Part shown: piece after piece, positions 8,748-16,469 of the stretch
How the letters are laid out: each line of letters starts with the position of its first letter
Position numbering within the stretch: position 1 is the stretch's first letter
Assembly: GCA_044225565.1 (NCBI GenBank)
Contig: JBGAIL010000091.1
Coordinates: forward strand, 1 to 18,759
Length of the DNA stretch: 18,759 bases
Direction of reading: 5' to 3'
Source of the DNA: CAVXAE01 sp044225565
Lineage (GTDB): Bacteria > Pseudomonadota > Gammaproteobacteria > Steroidobacterales > Steroidobacteraceae
Notes under the pieces: model-generated
The model's input: the letters and a program-made list of their open reading frames with translations, nothing else
Database searches by the model: none
Told to the model about the DNA's origin: nothing
Made by a program: the position numbers and the translations under genes

Positions 8748-9803
8748 TCAGAGCCGGGAAGCCTCGGCAGACGTCAGGACGACGGTCGACGTTCCGTCGT
8801 CGAGCTCGACGTTCCGCACGGGATAGATTTTCGGCAGCGCCGCGATCCATTCGTCGATTCGCTGCCGGAACACCGTTCCGGAATAGTTGAGCGTCGTCAC
8901 GCGCGGGTCTTCGATGCGGATGGGCGCCCGCGCGTACACGTTGACCGCCTTGATCACCTCTCCCAGCGGCGCATTGAAGAACTGCATGCTGGGACCTGCC
9001 CAGGGATGGCCCACGTCTCCGGGCAAATCATGCGCCGCCGCGTTGAGATCGTCGAAGCTCAGCCGCGTTCGCTCCCCTGCCCTCACCCGCACCCGTCCGG
9101 GCAAAGCGGAAACGGAAGCCGCGGAAGGCGCAGAAGAAGCGCTTTCGTCTGTCTGCGTCACCGCACGCACCACGTCTACGCCGCCTTCCGTCACGGTGAC
9201 ACTCAGGCCGAGGGCATCGCGCGCTACGCTGAATGCCGTACCGACGGCAGTAACGCTGATTTCCCCCGCCCGGACGATGAAAGGACGCCTTGCGTCCCGC
9301 CTGACCTCGAAATAAGCCGCGCCCTGCAGGACCTCGAGCACACGCGAATCCGCAGCATACGAGACGCTCGCGGTGGCGCGAGCGCTGAGCGTCATCGCGG
9401 AGCCGTCGGGCAGCCGCACCGTTCGATACTGATCCGTCGGGGCAGAATACGTGTGCGTCCGGGAAGCCGGCGCCACCACCCACCAAACGCCGATGGCGAG
9501 TGCCACCGCTGCGCAGGCCGCCACCGCGAATAGCACGGTCCTGCGCGTCGCCGAAGCCGTCCGCGCTGGAATCGAGCCGGCTCGCAGCATGAGCCGATGT
9601 CGGTCGGTGACGTTGCGCAATCGCAGATAGAACGACTGCGCCTCATCGAAGGCGAGCCGATTGTCTTCGCTCGAGCCGTACCACTGCAGCCATGCCTGGA
9701 GATCCCGGCCGGGTTCCGTCTCGTCCGGCAGACGCTGCAACCAGTCGAATGCCGACTCGCGACGCTCGGCGTCCGTCAGGCGATTTTCGGGAAGGCGGCT
9801 CAT
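8748..9803 (-). CDS. FecR-family anti-sigma factor / periplasmic signal transducer, second copy
   Basis: This 351-residue inner-membrane protein has the same plan as the FecR at 2618-3658. The N-terminal cytoplasmic domain (about 10-70) contains FDWLQRLP and LQAWLQWYGSSEDNRLAF. A membrane helix lies at about 88-111, and a periplasmic FecR domain at about 122-212 includes RLPDGSAMTLSARA, AYFEVRRDARRPFIVRAG and VGTAFSV. A Ser/Ala-rich insert (about 218-234) precedes the C-terminal domain (about 270-345), which is expected to touch the STN domain. The ATG at 9803 overlaps the sigma stop as ATGA and is preferred over an upstream in-frame start at 9851, which would lie inside the sigma gene. Its partner sigma is at 9800-10402. 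Its receptor is presumably the one at 4422-6947, reached across the hydrolase gene, with 86 bp between this stop and the hydrolase start. Confidence 0.93.
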   Translation of the reverse strand: MSRLPENRLTDAERRESAFDWLQRLPDETEPGRDLQAWLQWYGSSEDNRLAFDEAQSFYLRLRNVTDRHRLMLRAGSIPARTASATRRTVLFAVAACAAVALAIGVWWVVAPASRTHTYSAPTDQYRTVRLPDGSAMTLSARATASVSYAADSRVLEVLQGAAYFEVRRDARRPFIVRAGEISVTAVGTAFSVARDALGLSVTVTEGGVDVVRAVTQTDESASSAPSAASVSALPGRVRVRAGERTRLSFDDLNAAAHDLPGDVGHPWAGPSMQFFNAPLGEVIKAVNVYARAPIRIEDPRVTTLNYSGTVFRQRIDEWIAALPKIYPVRNVELDDGTSTVVLTSAEASRL

Positions 9804-10402
9804 CGACGCGACCTCGGGCTCCTGGCTGCCCCTTCCAGCCAGTCCTGGCAATGACGCAATGCGCGCGCGACGTACCGGCGAACCTGCCGGTCGCGCACCT
9901 CCATGCGCATCGCGATCTCAGCCGTGACGTACCCTTCGACGTGCAGAATGAAGGCTTCGCGGCATTTTTCCGGCAGCTCCTGCAGCGCCTCGGCGATCAG
10001 GCCGATCTCCTGGTCGGTCATGGCCTGCGCGTCGGTATCGGTGGCGTCGCAGAACTCGCCGAACAACTCGCCGGAATCCCGTTCGCGAACCTGAACGCGG
10101 CGCACTCGATCGATGGCGAGATTGGAGGCGGTGCGAAAGAGATAGCCGCGCAGGAAACCGATGGCACCCGGCCGATCCAGCTGCAGGAGACGCACGTAGG
10201 CCTCCTGCGCGACATCGAGAGCATCCTGCCGCGAGGGAAGCCGGGTCAGCAGAAAGTTCACCAGCGCCTGGTTGTGATCCCGAAACAGCTGCCTGACGGT
10301 CGCATAGTGACCGGCAGCGAGGCCGCTCCCGGAGGGCGGGTCGGGCGATTCCAGCTCCCCGGATGGCTCTTCGACCCTGTCAGGCAAACGGCGCCGCTTC
10401 AA
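9800..10402 (-). CDS. ECF sigma factor, FecI-like, second copy
   Basis: This 200-residue ECF sigma factor heads the right cassette. Region 2 covers about 36-105, including DALDVAQEAYVRLLQL and FLRGYLFRTASNLAIDRVRR. Region 4 covers about 137-193, with LQELPEKCREAFILH and a helix-turn-helix at VTAEIAMRMEVRDRQVRRYV. Its HTH is basic, unlike the more usual small-residue turn, so its -35 preference may differ from the first sigma. The frame stays open far upstream, but the start is placed at TTG 10402. An excellent AGGAGGA lies eight bases before it, and everything upstream is antisense to the esterase gene. The stop overlaps FecR by 4 bp. It should activate the hydrolase/receptor operon when its FecR signals. 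Confidence 0.92.
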   Translation of the reverse strand: MKRRRLPDRVEEPSGELESPDPPSGSGLAAGHYATVRQLFRDHNQALVNFLLTRLPSRQDALDVAQEAYVRLLQLDRPGAIGFLRGYLFRTASNLAIDRVRRVQVRERDSGELFGEFCDATDTDAQAMTDQEIGLIAEALQELPEKCREAFILHVEGYVTAEIAMRMEVRDRQVRRYVARALRHCQDWLEGAARSPRSRR

Positions 10403-10410
10403 TCGCTGAC

Positions 10411-10417
10411 TCCTCCT
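10411..10417 (-). promoter_or_regulatory. Strong ribosome-binding site fixing a TTG start
   Basis: AGGAGGA on the minus strand is spaced eight bases from TTG 10402 and is the best Shine-Dalgarno match near any gene here. It decides the start of the second sigma factor against the many open codons upstream. TTG starts are weak, so strong base-pairing plus a poor start codon would give tunable, modest sigma synthesis. Confidence 0.7.
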
Positions 10418-10452
10418 GTCTCCATAAGACGCACGAGAGGGCTGCAACGGTC

Positions 10453-10490
10453 TTCCGCGGAAATATACTCCGCCCGCCGCGGCTCGTTCC
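10453..10490 (-). promoter_or_regulatory. Candidate promoter of the second sigma/FecR/hydrolase/receptor operon
   Basis: On the minus strand TATATT (10462-10467) matches the -10 consensus at five of six positions. The hexamer 17 bases upstream (GGAACG, 10485-10490) is a poor sigma-70 -35 but resembles the GGAAC core used by several ECF sigmas. A perfect 10-bp palindrome TTCCGCGGAA (10453-10462) overlaps the downstream edge, about where transcription would begin, and could be an operator. The 102-bp spacer is shared with the divergent esterase gene. Confidence 0.3.
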
Positions 10491-10504
10491 TCTAAAGTAT
10501 CCGC

Positions 10505-11896
10505 ATGCCTCAACCCGCTCGCCGGGCCATCCATCGCGCAACCCGCCATGCCATCCCGGCCAGCTCGTTCGCGCTGCTGGCCATCGCGCTCCTTCCCGCG
10601 TTCGCAGCCGATGGCGGCACGGCCCGAGAGTCCGCGACGCTGAAGCCGCCCCCGCCGGGCGCGCTGGCCGAAGCCGTCGAATGGGCGCACGCGAATGCGC
10701 TGCCTCTCGAAACGGTCGAGCCGGGATCCATGCACGCGGACCTGCAACCCCTCAAGACCCTGATCGGCGATGCGCACGTCATCGGATTCGGCGAGGGAAT
10801 GCACCACACGCACGAGTACCTCGCTTTCCGTAACCGCCTGTTCGAGTTTCTGGTGGAAGAGATGGACGTGACGGCGATCGGTCTGGAGACCGGGGCCACC
10901 GAGGCGCTGGCGGCGAACGACTACGTGCTGGGTCGCAGCGAGGCGAGCCATGCGGCTTACGCGAGCGTGTTTTCCTGGGCGCCCGATGAGGCCAGCGAGG
11001 AAAGTCGCCAGCTCCTCGACTGGATGCGCGCCTACAACCAGCGCGCCACGACGAACCGCCCCTTGCAGGTGTATGGCCTCGACCTCACCGGTGGACGCAG
11101 CGGCGAGTTCACCCATGCGCGGCTCGCCCTGGACGCGATGCTGGCCTATGTAGATCGTGTGGATGCGGACCGGGCGCGCTCGCTGCATGCGGTGCTGGAT
11201 CCATTGCGGGGCAGCTTCGATTCCAGGAGATATCCGGCCCTGCCAGGCGCTTCACGGGATTCGCTCACGGGAGCCATCGCGGATGCGATCGGCGCTTTCG
11301 AGCGCGATCAGGTGCGATGGGTCGAGGCAAGCTCTTCGTTCGACTATCAGCGCGCTTATCAACAGGCCGTCGTCGCACGGCAGCTCGACATGGGCTTTCG
11401 GTGCGGCCCGGGCCACGACCCGCAGTCGCAACGTGACGCCTCGATGGCCCGCAACGCGCTCGCAGCGCTGCAGCAGCTGGGCCCGGAAGCCCGGCTGATG
11501 GTCTTCTCATACGTCGGGCACATCCGCAAAGGCCCGACCGGCACGGACTACACTCCATTCGGCGGATATCTGCGCGAGCTGATCGGGAATCAGTACTTCG
11601 TGATCGGCTCGCTGTTCAACCGGGGAGCCGTCGGGACAGCCGGCATCGACGAGCATCCGGTGCCCCTGTCGGATCCTTCCACGCTGAATGCGGCGCTGCG
11701 CGCGGGCGCCGGCAGGGACCTGTTCTACTTCGACACGCGCCGCTTTCCCGCGTCGGGCCCACTCGCGGACTGGATCGATCGCGGCGCGCCACTTCGCAAC
11801 CACCCCTTCGAAGGCCGGCCGCGACAATCCTATGACGTCCTGGTGTTCGTCGACACGATCCAGCCACTGCATCGGCTGACTTCCCGGCCTCCATGA
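10505..11896 (+). CDS. Secreted erythromycin-esterase-family hydrolase
   Basis: This 463-residue protein belongs to the EreA/EreB fold family. Key residues are visible: GEGMHH gives the Glu97-x-x-His100 pair and GLETG gives Glu128. The spacing of 31 residues from Glu97 equals the EreB Glu43/Glu74 spacing. SYVGH gives His339, in the place of EreB His285. EreA/B open the macrolide ring by ester hydrolysis, but most chromosomal relatives have no proven substrate. Unlike EreA/B this one begins with a Sec-type signal peptide (basic start, then a hydrophobic stretch at about 20-34 ending AFAAD), so it should act in the periplasm or outside. No Shine-Dalgarno precedes ATG 10505; a TAAAGT at 10493-10498 just upstream might allow leaderless expression. 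It is divergent from the second sigma gene and is followed 25 bp later by the methyltransferase. Whether it confers macrolide resistance is unknown. Confidence 0.88.
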   Translation: MPQPARRAIHRATRHAIPASSFALLAIALLPAFAADGGTARESATLKPPPPGALAEAVEWAHANALPLETVEPGSMHADLQPLKTLIGDAHVIGFGEGMHHTHEYLAFRNRLFEFLVEEMDVTAIGLETGATEALAANDYVLGRSEASHAAYASVFSWAPDEASEESRQLLDWMRAYNQRATTNRPLQVYGLDLTGGRSGEFTHARLALDAMLAYVDRVDADRARSLHAVLDPLRGSFDSRRYPALPGASRDSLTGAIADAIGAFERDQVRWVEASSSFDYQRAYQQAVVARQLDMGFRCGPGHDPQSQRDASMARNALAALQQLGPEARLMVFSYVGHIRKGPTGTDYTPFGGYLRELIGNQYFVIGSLFNRGAVGTAGIDEHPVPLSDPSTLNAALRAGAGRDLFYFDTRRFPASGPLADWIDRGAPLRNHPFEGRPRQSYDVLVFVDTIQPLHRLTSRPP

Positions 11897-11921
11897 TCAC
11901 GAGGGCGACCGACACCTGCCC

Positions 11922-12912
11922 GTGGCGAGAGCATTGATCCTGGAAAGCAAATTCGCGGCTGACCGCGCCTCCCTGCCGACCATTCACTGGCGCGAAGACG
12001 GCAAGGCATTCGAAGCATGCTGGCGCTCCCACAACGGGATGCCCCCTGCCACGCGTGTCGTCGTCATTGATGGGAAAATTACAGCAGACGAGGCTTACGG
12101 GCTCGCGTGCCAAGGCACCGCGCTTCTCTGGCGCGGCGACTTTCAGGAGGCGCGCCAGATGTTGAGCGCGTTGGGTCATCGCGCGGACCGCCCGCAGGGC
12201 AGATCACGAACTTCAGCCGCAAATGCACTGGCCACCCCGGCCGATGCTTTCCATCGCTACCGCCAGGCCAGGTCGCAGCGAGCCCGCACGCTCAACGCGT
12301 TGTTGATCCCGCTCAACGACGACTACTCGATCCCCTTGCCACGAGCGCCGGACATCCGGCAAGCCTGCGCGGAGGCCTACGGTCCCGCGGAAACGGCGTC
12401 AGTCACATCGCTGCGAGGGCTGCTCGGCGTGATCGGCGCGCACGAGTGGCGCACGAAAGGCATCGAAATCCCGGAGGCAGGCGGCCGAATTCACCCGCAC
12501 TTCGGTGTCTTCGCACCGGTCCGCCGTGAGTACGTGGACCTCGTCAGCACGACGCCTCTGCCGGCTGCCTGCGCTTCATCGAGCCGTGCTCTCGATATCG
12601 GCACGGGCACCGGCGTGCTCGCCGCGGTACTTGCACGGCGCGGCATCGAACGAGTCACCGCTACCGATCTCGATGCGCGCGCTCTGGCGTGCGCGCGTGA
12701 GAACATTCGACGACTCGGGCTTCGGGAACGCGTCGATGTCGTGCAGGCGGACCTTTTTCCGGAAGGTCGCGCAGCGCTCGTGATCTGCAACCCGCCATGG
12801 ATTCCCGCGCGGCCGGGCTCGCCCATGGAGAGCGGAATCTATGATCCCGAAAGCCGGATGTTGCGCGGATTNGGCTGAAATCACTTCTCTGTGGCGGCTC
12901 GCGGAACGCTGA
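11922..12912 (+). CDS. Class I SAM-dependent methyltransferase (NPPW motif), interrupted by an assembly gap
   Basis: The readable part has an uncharacterised N-terminal region (about 1-215) and then a Rossmann methyltransferase core. The SAM motif LDIGTGTGVLAA begins at about residue 224, followed by an acidic TDLDARAL strand end, and NPPW lies at 290-293. An NPP[YFW] motif is typical of enzymes that methylate amide or amino nitrogens (PrmC/HemK, RlmF and relatives), so a protein or rRNA substrate is likely. The frame reads into an undetermined base at 12872 and stops at once (12876-12878). In another frame, 12874-12912 reads AEITSLWRLAER and then stop, which looks like the ending of this family. 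The natural protein therefore probably ran on, and the middle of its C-terminal part is missing from the assembly. GTG 11922 is the earliest start but has no clear ribosome-binding site. Confidence 0.8.
12872..12872. other. Undetermined base, probable collapsed assembly gap
   Basis: This is the only N in the window. It falls inside the methyltransferase gene exactly where the frame fails, with the expected C-terminus resuming in a different frame two bases later. This suggests missing sequence of unknown length rather than one uncertain base. Confidence 0.8.
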
Positions 12913-12926
12913 GAGCGTCGGCGTTC
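12904..12926. terminator. Hairpin between convergent genes
   Basis: GAACGC (12904-12909) pairs with GCGTTC (12921-12926); alternatively ACGCT-GAG-AGCGT folds at 12906-12918. The hairpin spans the stop codons of the methyltransferase and the pseudouridine synthase, which end 12 bp apart head-on. It could serve as a shared terminator, although no T run follows on either strand. Confidence 0.25.
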
Positions 12927-13686
12927 AGAACTTCTCGTCCGGCCTCAAGTACCGCCACTTGCCCACCGGCAGCCCTCCCAGCGGGACGTTGCCACTGCGG
13001 ACGCGCTTCAGTCCGGTCACGAAAAGCCCCACGATCTCGCACATGCGGCGGATCTGGCGCTTGCGGCCCTGGCGCAGCACGAAGCGCAGCTGGTGCTCGT
13101 TCTGCCATGACACCTGTGCGGGCTTCAGCTTCACGCCATCGAGCGTCAGGCCGTGCTGCAGGCGCTTCATGCCGTCGGCGCAGAGGCTGCCCTCGACCCG
13201 CACGAGGTATTCCTTCTCGACCGAGGAATCCTCGCCGATCAACTGCTTCGCGACGCGCCCATCCTGGGTGAGCACCAGCAGCCCGGTGGAGTCGATGTCC
13301 AGCCGGCCGGCGGGAGCGAGCCCACGCAGGTGCCCCTGCTGGAACTGCATGGGCGAGGGATCCGCCGCCCAGCGGTTCTCCGGGCGGATCAGCACGATGG
13401 CGGGCTCGTAGCCGTCTTCGGCCTGACCGGAGACATAGCCCACCGGCTTGTGCAGCAGGATGGTGACTTGTGCGCTCTGGTGCTCGCGCGCGGCCCGATC
13501 GATCTCGATGCGTGCGCCGGGCGACACCCGTGCGCCGAGCGTATCGACGACTTCGCCATCCACCCTCACCCAGCCGCTGGTGATCCAGCGATCCGCCTCG
13601 CGCCGCGAGCACAGACCGAGCTCGCCCATGCGCTTGGAGAGGCGCGGGTGCTCAGGATTCCCTGGAGAGGCGTGCGAGCGGGTCAT
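12925..13686 (-). CDS. rluF: RluF-like 23S rRNA pseudouridine synthase
   Basis: This 253-residue RNA-modifying enzyme belongs to the RsuA/RluB/RluE/RluF family. An N-terminal S4 RNA-binding domain (about 15-62, RLSKRMGELGLCSRREADRW) precedes the catalytic domain. GRLDIDSTGLLVLT carries the catalytic Asp at about 130, and EKEYLVRV and GRKRQIRRMCEIVG follow. The RQIRRMCE block and the ending GLPVGKWRYL agree better with RluF (U2604 of E. coli 23S rRNA) than with RsuA, RluB or RluE. The specific site is therefore probable but not certain. It ends 12 bp from the convergent methyltransferase and is divergent from the MalT-like regulator. ATG 13686 lacks an obvious ribosome-binding site. It is a housekeeping gene unrelated to the uptake loci on either side. 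Confidence 0.93.
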   Translation of the reverse strand: MTRSHASPGNPEHPRLSKRMGELGLCSRREADRWITSGWVRVDGEVVDTLGARVSPGARIEIDRAAREHQSAQVTILLHKPVGYVSGQAEDGYEPAIVLIRPENRWAADPSPMQFQQGHLRGLAPAGRLDIDSTGLLVLTQDGRVAKQLIGEDSSVEKEYLVRVEGSLCADGMKRLQHGLTLDGVKLKPAQVSWQNEHQLRFVLRQGRKRQIRRMCEIVGLFVTGLKRVRSGNVPLGGLPVGKWRYLRPDEKF

Positions 13687-13812
13687 GCAGATGATTCATG
13701 CCAGCTTTGCGGCACCGCTGCAAGGTCGCGGGCGATCACACGACACGAATCCGCCTGCAGCGAACGTCCCCGGCGTCGGTCGCATCCATCCACCTCGGCC
13801 GTTCGACAGGCA

Positions 13813-13828
13813 ACGCATTTCATTGCGT
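13813..13828. promoter_or_regulatory. Short inverted repeat upstream of the MalT-like regulator
   Basis: ACGCA and TGCGT are separated by six bases, in the 206-bp divergent spacer between the pseudouridine synthase and the regulator gene. It could be an operator for autoregulation, but an inverted repeat this short may be chance. I recognised no promoter hexamers beside it. Confidence 0.2.
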
Positions 13829-13892
13829 GCGTCGCGAATCGACCGGAGATTCCCTAGAATTGGAGATCGGGCATGCTGCTGATCTACCCTCC

Positions 13893-16469
13893 GTGGATTC
13901 GAACCTGCTAGAGACCAAGTTCCGGCCCCTCACCGGCATCCACGATGCGTTGCCGCGCCCGGGGCTGGTGCATCGCTGCATGAAAGGGTCGCCGTCCGAT
14001 GCCCGACTCACCCTGATCGTGGCCCCCGCCGGATTCGGCAAGAGCACCTTGCTCGGCGCGCTCCGGCAGGCCTACGAAGCCGATGGTTACCGCACCGCCT
14101 GGCTCAACTGCGACGAGCTCGACCAGGATCCCAACACGCTCGGCGGCAGCCTGGCCAGGGCACTGAAGCACGCCGGCATCGTGCTGCGCGGGACGCTGCG
14201 TGGCATGGAGGACATCAGTCGCAAGTGCATGGGGCTGCCCTACCGGCTGGTCATCATCCTGGATGAGTTCGACGTCGCGGCCAACGCGCGTCATGACAGC
14301 GCCCTGGAAAGCATCGCCCGTACCGCTCCGGACAATCTTCGCATCGTCGTGGCCACCCGGGCGCAGCCAAAACTCAGCTTCGTGAGACTGCAACTCGATG
14401 GCTGCCTGCGGCTGATCGACGCGGCGTCCCTGCGCTTCACCGAGGAGGAAGCCCGGGAGTTCCTGAGCGGCATGGGTCCACCCGATGCCGTATCGGAATT
14501 GATCGCGCGCGCCGAGGGCTGGCCGTTCGTGCTGCAGCTGTTGCGCCTGTACGCACAACGGCAAGCGCAGACCGGCGGTGCCGGGCCGGCGCTGGTATTG
14601 CCCGAGTCCAGGATCGCCGGCTACCTCGCCTCCGAGGTCATGTCACGGCTCGACCCGCAGCTGCGCTCGTTCGCGGTAGAAACCTCCCTGTTGCCCGTCC
14701 TCACGGTCGAAGATGCCACCGGCGCTACCGGCCGGGACGACTGCGCGGCGCTGCTGCACAGGCTCGAGCCTCTGGTACCCATCGTGACGCTCGACCACAA
14801 TCCGCTCAGCGCGCGGTTCCATCCTCTGTTCCGCGAGTATCTGCGCACCGAGCTTGACAAGGCCGGGCGCGCACATGTCGTGCAGCTGCACGAGCGCGTC
14901 GCGCTCCAGTATGCGGATACTCAACGGATCTACCAGGCGGTTCGCTGCGCCCTGGCGGGCGGACTGACCGGCCTCGCCGTATCGATATTGGAACGAGCGG
15001 GCGGCATCAGATACCTGATCTCCGCCGGGCTCACGGATGCACGTCGCGTGCTCAACCTGCTGCCACGTTCCGCGATCGAGAAGCAACTGCGGCTACGGTT
15101 GATGGCCGCGGGCACCATGATTCTGCAGGAGCGCGACGACGACGCGCCACGCGAGCTGGCGATCATCGAAGCCGAACTGCAGGAAGGACGCTTCGAGGGG
15201 CAGCTCGACGAGATCGCCAGGGGCGATCTGGCCACCGCACAGTCGCTGGTGCGCATCGCCGAGATCGATCATCGCGTGGCTCAACCCGATTGGGAGACCT
15301 TGCATGAAGCGACCAGACGCGCGGCCGAGGCCGCACGCAACGATGCACGCTTGTCGATCGCGCCATTGCTCCTCGAGATAATCCTCCTGCTGCGGCAAGG
15401 CGACCTGACGCGCGCGGATCCATTGATCGACGCCTATATCGCCGTCAACGAACACGACGGACGCTTTCAGACGTCGTCGGATGCGCGCACCTACCGCGGC
15501 ATCTATGAAGGGCAATCGGCCCAGACCGTCCATGCGACCATGGGCCAGATCCGCTACCTGCGCAACGACGTCACGGGCGCAGCCGCCTATTTCGACCGCA
15601 TCCGGGACGATCATGCCTATGTGCTCTTTGAAGCCTACGCAGCCAAGCACGTGTGGCGCGCCCAATGCGACGTTGCGACAGGCAACTTCGAAGCCGCGCT
15701 GGAACGGCTCGATCGCGCCGAAAAGCAGGCCGAGAGCCGCAAGCTCGTGCACCTGGCCGTCCTCGTGGGCGCCATGCGCACGGAGGTACAGGTCACCCAT
15801 CGCGGTGATCCGCTCGAGCAGCAGTCACCGCAGCCGCTGGACGAAGTCACCGAGTTGCTGGACACGGCGCTGCACGGCGAAGCACTGCCGTGGTTCACCC
15901 GTACCTGGCTGATCAGGGCCAACATCGCGACCGCCGTCGCCCAGGAACGTCACGCTGATGCGATCCACATCGCGGAAAGATTCCTCCAGGCGGTGACTGG
16001 CTCTTCGCGGCGACTCGTGGAGGCCGAAGCCTGGCTGCTGCTCGCGCGCGCGTCCGGATCGAGCGAGCCGAATCCGCGGACCCGCGCTGCCGTCGGCCGT
16101 GCGCTGCAACTGACGGCTGGCTCGGGAGCGTACCGCTTGTTCTTCGACGCCGGCGCCAGCGTCCTGGCGTGCGTCGGTGAATGGGCGGCCGCGAAGAGCG
16201 GTTCCCCCTCGGAATGGGCCGGTCAGATCGCAGCCCGGATGACTCCGGCGGATCGCATGTCGTGGCGGCAGAGGGCGGTGCTGCGCGAGCTGTGCAAGGG
16301 CTACTCCAACAAGGAGATCGCCCGGGCGCTGCGGCTGTCGCCCGAAACGGTCAAGTGGTACCTCAAGGGCATCTTCGATCATTTCGGCTTGTCGACCCGC
16401 GAAGCCGTCATCCAGGCGGCCACTCACCCGGCGCCGGCCGCGCCCGTCCCGCCCGCCCCACCAGCCTGA
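13893..16469 (+). CDS. MalT-type ATP-dependent LuxR-family transcriptional activator (LAL)
   Basis: This large activator has about 858 residues. An N-terminal STAND-type ATPase carries Walker A APAGFGKST (about 44-52) and a Walker B-like LVIILDEFD (about 119-127). A long helical, TPR-like sensor region fills the middle. A C-terminal LuxR helix-turn-helix (about 796-843) includes LCKGYSNKEIARALRLSPETVKWYLKGI, followed by a Pro/Ala-rich tail. In MalT, ligand and ATP binding drive multimerisation and promoter activation. The inducer here is unknown. GTG 13893 is chosen because DSNLLETKFRP is the usual N-terminus of this family. The frame is open back to 13698 and a TTG at 13860 is possible, but the upstream residues look non-coding. 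The downstream receptor gene on the same strand is its most likely target. Confidence 0.9.
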   Translation: MDSNLLETKFRPLTGIHDALPRPGLVHRCMKGSPSDARLTLIVAPAGFGKSTLLGALRQAYEADGYRTAWLNCDELDQDPNTLGGSLARALKHAGIVLRGTLRGMEDISRKCMGLPYRLVIILDEFDVAANARHDSALESIARTAPDNLRIVVATRAQPKLSFVRLQLDGCLRLIDAASLRFTEEEAREFLSGMGPPDAVSELIARAEGWPFVLQLLRLYAQRQAQTGGAGPALVLPESRIAGYLASEVMSRLDPQLRSFAVETSLLPVLTVEDATGATGRDDCAALLHRLEPLVPIVTLDHNPLSARFHPLFREYLRTELDKAGRAHVVQLHERVALQYADTQRIYQAVRCALAGGLTGLAVSILERAGGIRYLISAGLTDARRVLNLLPRSAIEKQLRLRLMAAGTMILQERDDDAPRELAIIEAELQEGRFEGQLDEIARGDLATAQSLVRIAEIDHRVAQPDWETLHEATRRAAEAARNDARLSIAPLLLEIILLLRQGDLTRADPLIDAYIAVNEHDGRFQTSSDARTYRGIYEGQSAQTVHATMGQIRYLRNDVTGAAAYFDRIRDDHAYVLFEAYAAKHVWRAQCDVATGNFEAALERLDRAEKQAESRKLVHLAVLVGAMRTEVQVTHRGDPLEQQSPQPLDEVTELLDTALHGEALPWFTRTWLIRANIATAVAQERHADAIHIAERFLQAVTGSSRRLVEAEAWLLLARASGSSEPNPRTRAAVGRALQLTAGSGAYRLFFDAGASVLACVGEWAAAKSGSPSEWAGQIAARMTPADRMSWRQRAVLRELCKGYSNKEIARALRLSPETVKWYLKGIFDHFGLSTREAVIQAATHPAPAAPVPPAPPA

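Noticed and set aside
4422..10402. A lasso-peptide import locus (receptor plus FecI/FecR plus isopeptidase)
   Set aside because: Known lasso isopeptidases belong to the prolyl-oligopeptidase family. The hydrolase here has class C beta-lactamase motifs, and no precursor or maturation gene is present.
10403..11188. Upstream extension of the second sigma factor to a 462-residue protein
   Set aside because: The extra part is antisense to the Ere-like gene, has no domain, and a strong ribosome-binding site precedes TTG 10402.
13698..13892. N-terminal extension of the MalT-like regulator from ATG 13698
   Set aside because: The residues do not resemble the family, whose proteins begin right around DSNLLETKFRP. 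The stretch fits a divergent promoter spacer better.
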